This document shows positions 7,719 to 16,157 of a DNA stretch of 64,000 bases, piece by piece; positions within the stretch are counted from its first letter, which is position 1; the number at the start of each line of letters is the position of its first letter. This DNA is from Methylophaga thiooxydans DMS010 (GTDB lineage: Bacteria; Pseudomonadota; Gammaproteobacteria; Nitrosococcales; Methylophagaceae). A program made the position numbers and the translations under genes. The DNA lies in contig NZ_GG657895.1 in assembly GCF_000156355.1 (NCBI RefSeq), forward strand, positions 1 to 64,000, given 5' to 3'. Under the pieces are notes generated by a model. That model made no database searches. It was not told the DNA's origin and worked only from the letters and a program-made list of their open reading frames with translations.

Positions 7719-8838
7719 CCAACACCTCCAAAGTCTGACCACCGGGTACAAATCCGGGGTGACCGATGTTATTGCGAGAGACGATATCGGTTGCACGATC
7801 AGCGTCTTGGTAGAGCTGATGCGCAATCACTAATGAGGGCAATGTCGCTTGTGGTGTATAGCGACGAACTTGCTTGAGGTTGGCGGCACGTTCTGTCAGG
7901 TCTTGAACCATGGAAGCCCGTAAATCTTGCAGTGCGATATAGGTCTCATCGTCTGCCGCTTGCATTTGCTCATCTAATACCTCAGACAGTTCATCACGTG
8001 CGGCAATCGCATCTTGAGCCGAGTCATAATCACGGGTACTAGCCACTCTGGCCGCTTCAATTTGTGATGATTGTTGTACCAGGTTAATGATTGCCTGCTG
8101 ATTTGAGGCTTGCTGAACACGACTTGGCGTGGTGGTTGGCACGGCGGCTGATTCGCTACCAAAGCTGAACAGTTTACGAAACTGAGTCATGGCAGAAAGA
8201 CTGCCGACACTGCCAATCACCTGCCCCGCTAAGGCATCGGGCAAACCAACAAAATCGGCAATGGTGGCATCGATAACACCTAATCCGGAAAAGCGTGACT
8301 CGATATCGGATAAGACGGTTTTCGCCTGTTCTTTCACCCAACCTGGAAAGCCGGTAACGCTGTATGCCGATGTAAATTGTTGCTTCACTACAGCTTGTGC
8401 GTTTTTGGCCGCTGCATTGACGCGTTGTTGCGTGTCAACTTTTGATGTTGGCTTGGCGCGTGACTCAGCTTTGTAAAAAGTCAGAGTAAATCGGGCAATA
8501 CCACCTTCTTTATTGGTTTCACGCAAACTGCTGGGGCCAGCCTGCACACGGACACGTCCGAGGTAACGATGAACTAAGGTGCCAGAGCCTTTTTTGTTTA
8601 AAGCCTCAATCAGTTTGTCACGCTGCTGCCTGTAATCTTCACCCACTACAAAAGCAGGAAAGGAGTACACAGCATCTTTGCCGCCTAAGTCTTCGGCATA
8701 GGCATCATCTTTAAAGGGATAATCATGCAACTGGACACGGCGACCAAATTCGAGCGTATGGTCATCAACATAAAACTCAACGCCACGGAATGAGGATTGT
8801 TGAAGTTGCTCGCGCCATGTCAATACTTGTTCGGCCAT
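7711..8838 (-). CDS. DNA circularisation N-terminal domain protein (Mu gp43 type)
   Basis: A 375-residue protein that opens with TWREQLQQSSFRGVEFYVDD, the hallmark of the phage DNA-circulation family found between tape measure and hub in Mu-like phages. The N-terminal 110 residues contain RRVQLHDYPFKD and LVHRYLGRVRVQAG. The rest is helical with a coiled-coil section around 215-320. It is probably a structural tail-tip protein despite the family name. It shares the base at 8838 with the tape measure gene. Confidence 0.88.
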   Translation of the reverse strand: MAEQVLTWREQLQQSSFRGVEFYVDDHTLEFGRRVQLHDYPFKDDAYAEDLGGKDAVYSFPAFVVGEDYRQQRDKLIEALNKKGSGTLVHRYLGRVRVQAGPSSLRETNKEGGIARFTLTFYKAESRAKPTSKVDTQQRVNAAAKNAQAVVKQQFTSAYSVTGFPGWVKEQAKTVLSDIESRFSGLGVIDATIADFVGLPDALAGQVIGSVGSLSAMTQFRKLFSFGSESAAVPTTTPSRVQQASNQQAIINLVQQSSQIEAARVASTRDYDSAQDAIAARDELSEVLDEQMQAADDETYIALQDLRASMVQDLTERAANLKQVRRYTPQATLPSLVIAHQLYQDADRATDIVSRNNIGHPGFVPGGQTLEVLDA

Positions 8839-10610
8839 TACAGATTCCCCACTGTAGGGCCAGTATCGACATTAATATCCATGTCATCGCTTTGGATATT
8901 TTTGACCTGGACACGCTTATCGGTGACTTCAATTTGCAGTTGGCTGCGTTTTTCCGCACTTAATGCGGCCTGAGCATTATCATTACCAAACAAAGCCAAG
9001 GCTTTAGCAATCGAACGGCCTAATGCGTCAGCAAACTCAGTGCCTTCTAATGCATTATCATAAATAACCTTACCGGCTCCGTAACCTGCCAAACCAGCAG
9101 CGCCAACTGCTAAACCAGCAGTACCCATCGCTCCGGCACCCATCGCTGCTATTGTTTTCATATTTGGCGCTGCTCTAAGCATTTGCCTACGATTAGGTTT
9201 TTTTACTTTTGGTTTCTTTTTTGGATCCATACCCGTTGGATCCATGCCGCCGCGCATATTGACAACATAAACAGGCGTTACCCCATCCATCCCGCCTAGT
9301 GCACCACCCATGGCGGATTTAGCTTTGCTGCCTTTAACAAAGTCGGAGATACCCTTGCCACCTTTATAGAGTTTCCTCGCTAGGATAGCTGTGCCACCGA
9401 CTGCAACCAGACCTGCTGCACCTTTGATGAGCATATCCAGTGTTTCTTTATCAATGTCATTGATCGTGTCCGCCAATGATTGAATGTAGGTAGTCAGGTT
9501 TGAGTCAGCAAATTGTTGCCAGGCAGTGTAGAGGTTTCGCATAGCGCCTGCGGCATCATTTGCTGCTCTGGTCGAGTCTTCTAATGTGGTGGTGCCATCA
9601 GCGTGGACATTCATGAATTTATCTAAGCTTTCCAGCCCACCAGTGCGCTGGAACTCGGCAGTGGAAGAATTGAATGCACGCATGGCTTCTGCATCAAACA
9701 CGGTGCTTAACAGTGTTTTTTTGCCTTGTGTTTTTTTGATAATGTCGACCATGATTTCATTGATTGGTCGCAACACTTCTTCGCCACGACTTAAAGCTTC
9801 AGCATCAAATATTTTGATGCCGCCGCTTTTGAGCATGTCTATTTTCTTAGCATCACTCAGTGTCCGCATTAAGGCTTCAAAAGCCGTCGCTGCCATCTCT
9901 GATGAGCCGGTACCCTGACGGATAACCTGCAATGCCGCACCCATCTCACGAATAGCAGGAATACCTTGCCGCCCCATCGAGGTGTAAGCGGTGACAACAC
10001 GAGGGCCTAATGCCGCAATATTTTGCAAGGTGAACGCGCCTTCTTTACCTTGCACATTGAGTGTGTCGAGTGCCGTAAGCACGTCTTTTTCCAAGACGAT
10101 GCCCATTTTCTGGAACTCACCTAGCACTTCACCAATCGATGTGCCTTCTGCACCGGTTGCCTGGATGGCTAAACCAATGTTGCGGATATTGGCTTCAGCA
10201 AAGTCCAGGTCACCGGTTTTCTCGACAATAGATTCAATCGCGCTGGTGATTTGACTTGGGTCAACTCTGATGTCGGGTGATTGTGCCGTTTCATAGATTT
10301 TCTTTTTCAGTTCATCGATTGCTTCAGCACCGATATTGGCTTGAATGCCTAGCCGAGTGAAGCGACGCTCAAGCGAGACTAAAAACTTGGCTGTTCCGGC
10401 ACCAGCGGCACCGGTCAATAGTGCGGTGTAACGATTGCCTAACTTATCAAGCCCGTTACCAAAGCTGCTGACACTTCTACGCAACACGCCCATTTGACGT
10501 TGGCCTGTTTTGCTAAAGCGTTTCCAACGGTCTTCATTAACACGCATCTGGCGGCCGAAGTTACCTCCGGCGTTGATGTTGATGCTGGTTGTTAAGTCGT
10601 TTTGGCTCAT
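8838..10610 (-). CDS. Tail tape measure protein
   Basis: A 590-residue protein that sets tail length and is ejected with the DNA. It is largely helical with Ala/Gly-rich hydrophobic stretches near residues 385-405 and 480-510. The N-terminus has NINAGGNFGRQMRVNEDRW, and residues 85-420 resemble the phage tail TP901 core (SIVEKTGDLDFAEANIR, GEFQKMGIVLEKDVLTALD). Its start codon overlaps the stop of the frameshift extension of the preceding gene, the arrangement seen in many tailed phages. It is shorter than many Mu-type tape measures. Confidence 0.92.
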   Translation of the reverse strand: MSQNDLTTSININAGGNFGRQMRVNEDRWKRFSKTGQRQMGVLRRSVSSFGNGLDKLGNRYTALLTGAAGAGTAKFLVSLERRFTRLGIQANIGAEAIDELKKKIYETAQSPDIRVDPSQITSAIESIVEKTGDLDFAEANIRNIGLAIQATGAEGTSIGEVLGEFQKMGIVLEKDVLTALDTLNVQGKEGAFTLQNIAALGPRVVTAYTSMGRQGIPAIREMGAALQVIRQGTGSSEMAATAFEALMRTLSDAKKIDMLKSGGIKIFDAEALSRGEEVLRPINEIMVDIIKKTQGKKTLLSTVFDAEAMRAFNSSTAEFQRTGGLESLDKFMNVHADGTTTLEDSTRAANDAAGAMRNLYTAWQQFADSNLTTYIQSLADTINDIDKETLDMLIKGAAGLVAVGGTAILARKLYKGGKGISDFVKGSKAKSAMGGALGGMDGVTPVYVVNMRGGMDPTGMDPKKKPKVKKPNRRQMLRAAPNMKTIAAMGAGAMGTAGLAVGAAGLAGYGAGKVIYDNALEGTEFADALGRSIAKALALFGNDNAQAALSAEKRSQLQIEVTDKRVQVKNIQSDDMDINVDTGPTVGNL

Positions 10611-10738
10611 CGTTTCATTAGCTGCGTATAAAAGAGTCTTAAAGGTCTATTTAATGTGTAGTTAAGAGGCGTCTGGCTGTACTGGCTGAACTTAATCGTC
10701 TGCCAGTTCAGGTTCTCCGCCAGACGCATCATGCTTCC
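10607..10738 (-). CDS. Tail chaperone frameshift extension (-2 frame)
   Basis: At CGG GGG AAG (minus strand 10742-10734), slipping back two bases gives GGA AGC ATG and an open frame of 43 codons. It reads MMRLAENLNWQTIKFSQYSQ and ends in QLMKR at a TGA that overlaps the tape measure ATG. The -1 frame stops within three codons, so only -2 (or +1) yields an extension. A -2 shift has been reported for the Mu tail-assembly gene. The extension fills the 81-bp gap before the tape measure gene, which otherwise would be empty. Frameshift efficiency is unknown. Confidence 0.7.
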   Translation of the reverse strand, partial: GSMMRLAENLNWQTIKFSQYSQTPLNYTLNRPLRLFYTQLMKR

Positions 10739-11072
10739 CCCGCTGCATGACAGACTCCAGCACTGCCTGGTCTAATCGTTCTGCATGAAACTGAAGCAGC
10801 TCAAAATCTTCACGGTGAAATTTACGCAGGTCATCAATATCAACAATGCCGTCATAATCACCAATAGATTCAATCTGCTTCGCCAAGGTATGAAGCCCCA
10901 TCAATGTCGGACTGACAGCAAACACATAGCCATCATCTGATGCCGTGACACGTTCAGACGCTAGCCCCGCATCAATGATGTCTCCAGGGGTTAACTCTCG
11001 CAGCAAGACTGTAGTGTGGGTTTTATCGCCCATTTTGACGCCGTGTTCGAGTGAAATTGTTATCGTGGCCAT
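10692..11072 (-). CDS. Tail assembly chaperone (Mu gp41 type), unshifted product
   Basis: A 126-residue protein from MATITISLEHG, with LLRELTPGDIIDAGLASER and an acidic, disordered C-terminus (GGEPELADD). It lies between the tail tube and tape measure genes, the position of lambda G and Mu gp41, and should coat the tape measure during assembly. An upstream in-frame start at 11120 overlaps the tube gene and is less likely. Near the 3' end, codons CGG-GGG-A form a slippery run from which a -2 shift gives the longer product described separately. Confidence 0.85.
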   Translation of the reverse strand: MATITISLEHGVKMGDKTHTTVLLRELTPGDIIDAGLASERVTASDDGYVFAVSPTLMGLHTLAKQIESIGDYDGIVDIDDLRKFHREDFELLQFHAERLDQAVLESVMQRGKHDASGGEPELADD

Positions 11073-11076
11073 GCGT

Positions 11077-11427
11077 TTATACCTTCTCCGCCATATCGCC
11101 TGACATCTCGACATCCGCACTGGTCATGCCATGCTCAATCACATTCACAGTGAAGGCGTTACGCATTAAATAACGTTGGCCGGTATCAGTGATAAACGTG
11201 ACGGTTTTGTTTTTCCACTTATTCACCTCTGTCACGTCAACCGTTGACGTGAGCAGGATTTTAAACTTCAGGTTCGGTGGTGAATCTGATTCGGTGAAAT
11301 AGGTTTTGCCACCATGGCTCGACGGTTCTCTTGAAACACCACCCGGATCTAACGTGGCTTCGTTTTCTGACTCAATAACACCGCCGTCAATTCTGACTTT
11401 TACTTTTCCTGTGACTTGTTCGCTCAT
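11077..11427 (-). CDS. Tail tube protein (Mu gpM type)
   Basis: A 116-residue protein of the Mu tube family: GKVKVRIDGGVIESE at the N-terminus, EPSSHGGKTYFTESDSPP in the middle, and a C-terminal beta region with TFITDTGQRYLMRNAF and SADVEMSGDMAEKV. It stacks as rings inside the contractile sheath. It follows the sheath gene by 15 bp and precedes the chaperone by four. Confidence 0.92.
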   Translation of the reverse strand: MSEQVTGKVKVRIDGGVIESENEATLDPGGVSREPSSHGGKTYFTESDSPPNLKFKILLTSTVDVTEVNKWKNKTVTFITDTGQRYLMRNAFTVNVIEHGMTSADVEMSGDMAEKV

Positions 11428-11442
11428 TGCTTACTCCTAAAT

Positions 11443-12909
11443 TTAACGACGATATTCAGTGTGCACAGCCGTGACACGTAGGTTATTGATGAGTTTTGGT
11501 GAGTCATACATATCCAGACGGTCTGGATCGTCATCATGAATTTCAGCGATGATTGTGGCTTTATAACCTTCATAATCCTGGCACCAGCCGCGATCCATAA
11601 AGACGGTATACAAGGCTAAAAACTCATCTTCCATGGCATTAGGCGTCACCACCGCCTGACCGGCTGGAATATCAAAATCATCATCCGCCAGCTTGTGACG
11701 CGGGAATTTTTGAGACACCATTGCCCGTTGCTCAAAGCGGATGCGTTCTAATGTTTCTGCCGTGTTGATGTTGAGATAACTGTCATCAGCAAAGCCGGAC
11801 GCATTGGTTTGATACATACTGATTTGACGTTCAATTCGTACCAATCCACCACGATCAACACTGTAAGTAGCAATACCATCGAACAGCAGCTGATTACGCT
11901 CGGTACCATCCCAACGCAGTTCTTTTTTCGGTGGCTTAATACCAGGCAATGCCAGCGTTCTTAGCTGACGTGCCGGGTCAATTTGCAAGGAAGCGGCAGC
12001 GACAACACAATTGACGCCAGCCCATAGATAAGGCGGAGTCGGTGAGTCATTGGTACCCATGCAGGTGACGTGTGGGCCATTTCGTCCACTGCCAAAAGTC
12101 CCGGTTTCTGAGTGGGTGCCTTTAAACGCAGTAAATGCCCGAAAGCCGATGGCACGCATTGGCCCCCAGCGACTTTCTGCTTCGGCTTCTAGCACCACTA
12201 AGTTGGCTGTATCGGTATAAGGCACTGCAAGCCAGTTGTACCATTCATCACCAATAGCAGTGAACACATCAGTAAGATCAGGATTACCGGTACCGCCAGA
12301 CATGGCCACAAAGGTGAGGCCGACACCATCAGGCAAGGCTTCATCGTAGAAATTGAGTCGCATATCAATATCGTTGCCGGTTTCACCTTTCCACTTACAA
12401 GTGATATCGACCTCAGTCGACTCTGCACCATTAACTTCGGCTGTTACCGGTAAGGTCGTCTCTGCCGTAATGGCTGCAACGATAGCGCTGGCAATATCTT
12501 CATCCGTGTCAGCAGCGTCAACACCAATGAGTAAGCGATAGCCTGCGATGTAAAGAAAGACTGTGCCTCCTCGCGTGGCCGGGCCAGTAACGGTGATTGA
12601 CCCGGTTGCTTGTTCACCGCCTGATGCATCATCTAAAGCCAAGAACCACTTTTCAGTAAACTGATCGGCATTGATTTGTGCCTTGCCCATTTCAGCCAAC
12701 ATAGAGCCTCGACCAAAATACGCTTCCAATTCTTCAGGGCTATTGGCACGAACTGCTTGCCCCGCTGGAATCGTGCCGGTTGACAGTCGCTGACCGATAA
12801 CCAGCATTTTAAAATCAATATTGGCATTACCTGCCAACCGATTACTGAACTCAATGGCTGTAAACGGTAGACGTAATTTTTCAGGAATCGTATCAAAAGA
12901 AATAGCCAT
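11443..12909 (-). CDS. Tail sheath protein (Mu gpL type)
   Basis: A 488-residue contractile sheath subunit. It starts MAISFDTIPEKLRLPFTAIE and includes MLVIGQRLSTGTIPAGQAV, FGRGSMLAEMGKAQINAD and a C-terminal domain with QKFPRHKLADDDFDIPAGQAV and LDMYDSPKLINNLRV, all typical of Mu-type sheaths. It shows that the phage has a contractile (myovirus) tail. It forms a tight run with gp38 upstream and the tube downstream. Confidence 0.95.
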   Translation of the reverse strand: MAISFDTIPEKLRLPFTAIEFSNRLAGNANIDFKMLVIGQRLSTGTIPAGQAVRANSPEELEAYFGRGSMLAEMGKAQINADQFTEKWFLALDDASGGEQATGSITVTGPATRGGTVFLYIAGYRLLIGVDAADTDEDIASAIVAAITAETTLPVTAEVNGAESTEVDITCKWKGETGNDIDMRLNFYDEALPDGVGLTFVAMSGGTGNPDLTDVFTAIGDEWYNWLAVPYTDTANLVVLEAEAESRWGPMRAIGFRAFTAFKGTHSETGTFGSGRNGPHVTCMGTNDSPTPPYLWAGVNCVVAAASLQIDPARQLRTLALPGIKPPKKELRWDGTERNQLLFDGIATYSVDRGGLVRIERQISMYQTNASGFADDSYLNINTAETLERIRFEQRAMVSQKFPRHKLADDDFDIPAGQAVVTPNAMEDEFLALYTVFMDRGWCQDYEGYKATIIAEIHDDDPDRLDMYDSPKLINNLRVTAVHTEYRR

Positions 12910-12911
12910 GC

Positions 12912-13160
12912 TTATGCATCCTTATCAGTTGAATCTGTGGGTTTGGCAGCAACGGCTTTTTTGGCATCCGTTTTAGCCTTGGCCAACGCTTTTTTAATGT
13001 CGGCGTCACTGGTTAGCTCAATCGCATCACCGTCTTTTATCCGCTTCAGGTAATACACTTCACGTGGCACGTATTCACCGTGCTGATTTAACAGACCGCC
13101 GCGTAGCTTTCGCACATTGACAGCCTGCTTGGCGGGTTTGATAAAAATTCGGTCTGGCAT
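12912..13160 (-). CDS. DUF2635 phage protein (Mu gp38 type)
   Basis: An 82-residue basic protein: MPDRIFIKPAKQAVNVRKLRGG, then YYLKRIKDGDAIEL, and a Lys/Ala-rich tail. This is the small conserved gene directly before the sheath in Mu-like phages. Its function is not established. It lies two bases upstream of the sheath gene. Confidence 0.87.
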   Translation of the reverse strand: MPDRIFIKPAKQAVNVRKLRGGLLNQHGEYVPREVYYLKRIKDGDAIELTSDADIKKALAKAKTDAKKAVAAKPTDSTDKDA

Positions 13161-13163
13161 GGT

Positions 13164-13727
13164 TTATTGCTCCAATGTTATGTGGTCAATAGCGTCGGGT
13201 TCGTCGTCGCCGTCGACCAATGAATGTTCAGCATGAAAGGTGACAAAATCAGCCAACGTTGATGGGTCAAAGTCATTAGGAAATGGCATATTTGGCAACT
13301 CAAAAGTGACGGCATACATCGTGGCTTTGAAGCTTTGCTCCAGCTGCATTGAAAACAGATTCCTGACATTCTTCAGCGCCAGTGAACCGACCCCTGCAAT
13401 CGTCGATTCATGCAGCTTAGGAATCAGTGCCGCTAAAATGTCATAAGCACCAATGGTGGTTGTGTCACCTCGACGCCGGGCGCTGTGGTTACCAACGTGA
13501 CGGGTGATGACATACACATCAAAACGGCCATTGAGGCTACCGCGTGAGTTGCCTTGACCACCGAGAAACGTGGTGTAAACGCCCGGCGTTCTGTTTGAGG
13601 CAACCAACTGTTTCAGTACTGCCAAGTTCAACGCGCTGGGTAACACTTCAGCAGCGCTTAATGTATTGCCAAATAACGCCTGTGCTTTTTCAATGATGTG
13701 ATCTTCAACGGTGCTAATGCTGTTCAT
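13164..13727 (-). CDS. gp37-like tail completion protein (DUF1834 family)
   Basis: A 187-residue protein with VEDHIIEKAQALFGNTL near the N-terminus and RFDVYVITRHVGNHSARRRGD in the middle, matching the gp37 group of Mu-like phages, located between gp36 and gp38. It probably helps to join head and tail or to complete the tail end, by position. The start overlaps the gp36-like gene by four bases. Confidence 0.85.
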   Translation of the reverse strand: MNSISTVEDHIIEKAQALFGNTLSAAEVLPSALNLAVLKQLVASNRTPGVYTTFLGGQGNSRGSLNGRFDVYVITRHVGNHSARRRGDTTTIGAYDILAALIPKLHESTIAGVGSLALKNVRNLFSMQLEQSFKATMYAVTFELPNMPFPNDFDPSTLADFVTFHAEHSLVDGDDEPDAIDHITLEQ

Positions 13728-14143
13728 ATAAAGCTCTTATCTTTACGGTTAAAGACATTGCCACCGGTGTTGATTTTCACTGTGTTTTGGCTGAGAGGTT
13801 TGGCACCTTCTGTACTGATACCAATGCTCAATTCGCCACGGGCGATGCTTTTGAGTGACTTGACTGCTTCGTTGTACCGGTCTTTTACTTCATCGGGCGC
13901 TAGATTTTCGTACAAGTAATAGCGTGTAATTTCGCAAGCAATACGCACCAATGACCTTGGCAGCGGGTCAATCGGCAGGCTGTAACGGCCACCCAGATAA
14001 CCATCAATCATGCTGTCTGAGTCGGCAATGGCTAAATTAATGACGTCCGTGTCCAGCTGACCCGTGTTTTGCTTATCCGTAAGCTGGATCAGTTCATCCT
14101 CTCCATATCGGGTGACCAGGTCTTGTTGTGTGCAGTAAGGCAT
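13724..14143 (-). CDS. gp36-like protein (DUF1320), head-tail connector type
   Basis: A 139-residue protein opening with MPYCTQQDLVTRYGEDELIQLTD, the signature of DUF1320. It then has SMIDGYLGGRYSLPI and RIACEITRYYLYEN, the helical pattern of a connector (gp6/gp15-like) protein. It follows gp35 by 15 bp and is coupled to gp37. Confidence 0.9.
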   Translation of the reverse strand: MPYCTQQDLVTRYGEDELIQLTDKQNTGQLDTDVINLAIADSDSMIDGYLGGRYSLPIDPLPRSLVRIACEITRYYLYENLAPDEVKDRYNEAVKSLKSIARGELSIGISTEGAKPLSQNTVKINTGGNVFNRKDKSFI

Positions 14144-14158
14144 CGTTGAGATATCCGC

Positions 14159-14581
14159 TTATAGCTCGACAACGCTGAACATCGGATCGGCTTCCAGGAT
14201 GGCGACCTCTTCTTCGCTCAGCTCGACATCATCACTGCCTGACCAGGCACGACCTAAACGACGAAACCCATCCCGCATCACGGTCACACGGTAGTGTGGT
14301 AAAGCGTTCTGTTTGGTGCTTGGTTTAGAATCAGGGTCACTGTCGGTTGTAGTGGTTGTTGTGGTTGTGCTGTTTTTGTCTGAGTCACCGCCACCCCCAT
14401 TATCATCAGCTTCTGAATTCGTTTTAGACTGAGCCTGCTTTTCGTCCTGAATGACTTTCCAGGCTTCATCACGCTCTTTGGCTGTAATGCTGTCCAGACC
14501 ATCAAACTTTTTCAGTTCTTCGACGGTAGGCTTTTTGTCGAATGCCTTCTCACGTAGCAGTTGTAGTAAGTTTTCCATCAT
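14159..14581 (-). CDS. gp35-like phage protein with disordered linker
   Basis: A 140-residue protein. Residues 1-60 are helical and charged. Residues about 60-95 are a low-complexity Asp/Gly/Ser/Thr linker with a run of eight Thr. The last 45 residues (HYRVTVMRDGFRRLGRAWSG, ELSEEEVAILEADP) match the C-terminal domain of gp35/HI1506-type proteins. It lies between the major head gene and gp36. The Thr codons form an ACN repeat that may be prone to slippage. Function unknown. Confidence 0.8.
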   Translation of the reverse strand: MMENLLQLLREKAFDKKPTVEELKKFDGLDSITAKERDEAWKVIQDEKQAQSKTNSEADDNGGGGDSDKNSTTTTTTTTDSDPDSKPSTKQNALPHYRVTVMRDGFRRLGRAWSGSDDVELSEEEVAILEADPMFSVVEL

Positions 14582-14599
14582 GCGTTCCTTATCTTGGTT

Positions 14600-14623
14600 A
14601 TCAGGGCGGAAAACCGCCCTGAT
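14600..14623 (-). other. Perfect hairpin after the major head gene
   Basis: ATCAGGGCGG and CCGCCCTGAT form a perfect 10-bp stem around AAAA in the 66-bp gap between the major head gene and gp35. No T-run follows on the minus strand. It could act as an RNA-stabilising or partial attenuating element that keeps head protein levels above those of the downstream genes. Confidence 0.55.
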
Positions 14624-14647
14624 AAAGTTGTCTTAAAGGCTGATTAA

Positions 14648-15718
14648 CTACGCGCCGCCGGTGGAACCGACAGACAGTTGCCAGAAGCCATACACGCCAG
14701 TCGCTCGCGCTTCGGCACCAAACTTGTATTCACGCTTATTGAATACATCATCGTTTTCCATATCCGTCTGGCTGACGAAGACAGGCTTCTTACGCATCTG
14801 GATAATGAAAGGCTTCACAGCGTTGCGGGTGTGGTGGAGGAACCAGACAGTATCAGACGTTAACCCCGGATTGACTTCAATTTTGGCTGTGCCTTTGTAG
14901 GGGTTCGGGCTGTCATCGTCGAGCTTGTCGGCTTCGACCAATTTACGTGCGACAGCTTCCAAAGCCGGTGGCACTTCGAGCAAGTCGGGTACCAGACGCA
15001 ATGGCATGCCTTCGTCATCGGTGAACTTCATCATTGCAGTACGTGCCGCACCGTAAGACGCCGCTGCAGCCGCTGATGTTGCCGCGCTCAATGCCACTGT
15101 CAGTTTGTTCGATACCGAATCTTCATTCACTTCATGATCGGTGTCATAGAAGTACTGACCATCAAGACCTTCATTAATAAAGGCGTTGTTTTTCAGATCG
15201 TCCAAGATGATGTCGTGCAGTTCACCCGCTGAGTCACCCGCCATATTGGCTTGGGTGTTGTAGATACCCAAGGTGTCATCTTCGATATCGTTACGATCAA
15301 CCGCGATGGTCGTTTCCCAATCTTCATTGGTGGCAGTGTATTTACCGGCTTTCAAGGCTTTGACATGCTTTTCACCCACCCATTTACGCATTTTCGGGAA
15401 ACGTTCTAACCAGGCGTAGTCTTCGGTCTTGGTGCTAGACATGACCTCCATCGCAGTCAGTTGCCAGTTACTGGTTCGGGCTTTGAGTGCGTTATGGAAG
15501 ACGGTTTTCAGGCCAATAAAAATATCTTGAATAGCCTGTTTGTTAATGATGATGCCGCCAAACGCCAGCATTGGCATTGCATCACCCATCATGGCCGTAT
15601 TCAATGAGGCAGGGCCGGTCATTAGGCTGGCTGGCAATGACCAGTCAGCCGCCATCGCGGAGGTCATCATTACGAGAGCGCCGACGATGGCCATCGGCAA
15701 GAGAATCAGTTTTTTCAT
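14648..15718 (-). CDS. Major head subunit (Mu gpT type) with signal-peptide-like N-terminus
   Basis: The main capsid protein, 356 residues. From about residue 55 it follows the T family (INKQAIQDIFIGLKTVFHNAL, EDYAWLERFPKMRKWVGEK, VDRNDIEDDTLGIY, and a C-terminal PFIIQMRKKPVF). The first 24 residues, MKKLILLPMAIVGALV to AMAA, look like a secretion signal, an unusual start for a capsid protein. The start is backed by AAGGA seven bases upstream. Other ATGs at codons 33, 48 and 50 have weaker sites. The N-terminus is probably removed or buried during head maturation. Confidence 0.93.
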   Translation of the reverse strand: MKKLILLPMAIVGALVMMTSAMAADWSLPASLMTGPASLNTAMMGDAMPMLAFGGIIINKQAIQDIFIGLKTVFHNALKARTSNWQLTAMEVMSSTKTEDYAWLERFPKMRKWVGEKHVKALKAGKYTATNEDWETTIAVDRNDIEDDTLGIYNTQANMAGDSAGELHDIILDDLKNNAFINEGLDGQYFYDTDHEVNEDSVSNKLTVALSAATSAAAAASYGAARTAMMKFTDDEGMPLRLVPDLLEVPPALEAVARKLVEADKLDDDSPNPYKGTAKIEVNPGLTSDTVWFLHHTRNAVKPFIIQMRKKPVFVSQTDMENDDVFNKREYKFGAEARATGVYGFWQLSVGSTGGA

Positions 15719-15755
15719 GGTGTCATCCTTATTAATTAGCTAAACCAGTGAAGTC

Positions 15756-16157
15756 TTAGTCGAATTTGACCCAGACGCCGTCAACATCAACGTCGACAAT
15801 CTTGCCTGCAGCACTACGGGAGCCGGTGTCGTCAGTGTTAGCCACTGTCTGGTCATCGACGATGTAAGCGGTGGCTTCGATATCGGTGCGGTCAATCGAG
15901 CCATCGTTTGCAAACAAGAACGTGCCTTTGCGTACATCAATGGCTTTATCACCGGCAGAGCCAGCACCGTTATCAACGTGCTGGTCTGCACGGCCTACGG
16001 CTTTCAAACCGGTTGCCGTTGAACCAGCCTCAGCATTGCCAGATGAATCAAGCACAACAATAGAGCCAGCAAAGATGACACTTGATGCCGCCACTGGATG
16101 GTTGTGAACTTCACCTAACCGTTGCGGGGTATTACGGTCTTTGGTTAATGCGGCCAT
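15756..16157 (-). CDS. Head decoration / minor capsid protein
   Basis: A 133-residue Gly/Ala/Asp-rich beta protein: PQRLGEVHNHPVAASSVIFAGSIVVLD, then LKAVGRADQHVDN and a C-terminal DVDVDGVWVKFD. It lies between the protease/scaffold gene and the major head gene, where Mu-like phages and lambdoid phages place a capsid-stabilising or decoration protein. Assignment is by position and composition. It adjoins the protease gene at 16157. Confidence 0.75.
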   Translation of the reverse strand: MAALTKDRNTPQRLGEVHNHPVAASSVIFAGSIVVLDSSGNAEAGSTATGLKAVGRADQHVDNGAGSAGDKAIDVRKGTFLFANDGSIDRTDIEATAYIVDDQTVANTDDTGSRSAAGKIVDVDVDGVWVKFD

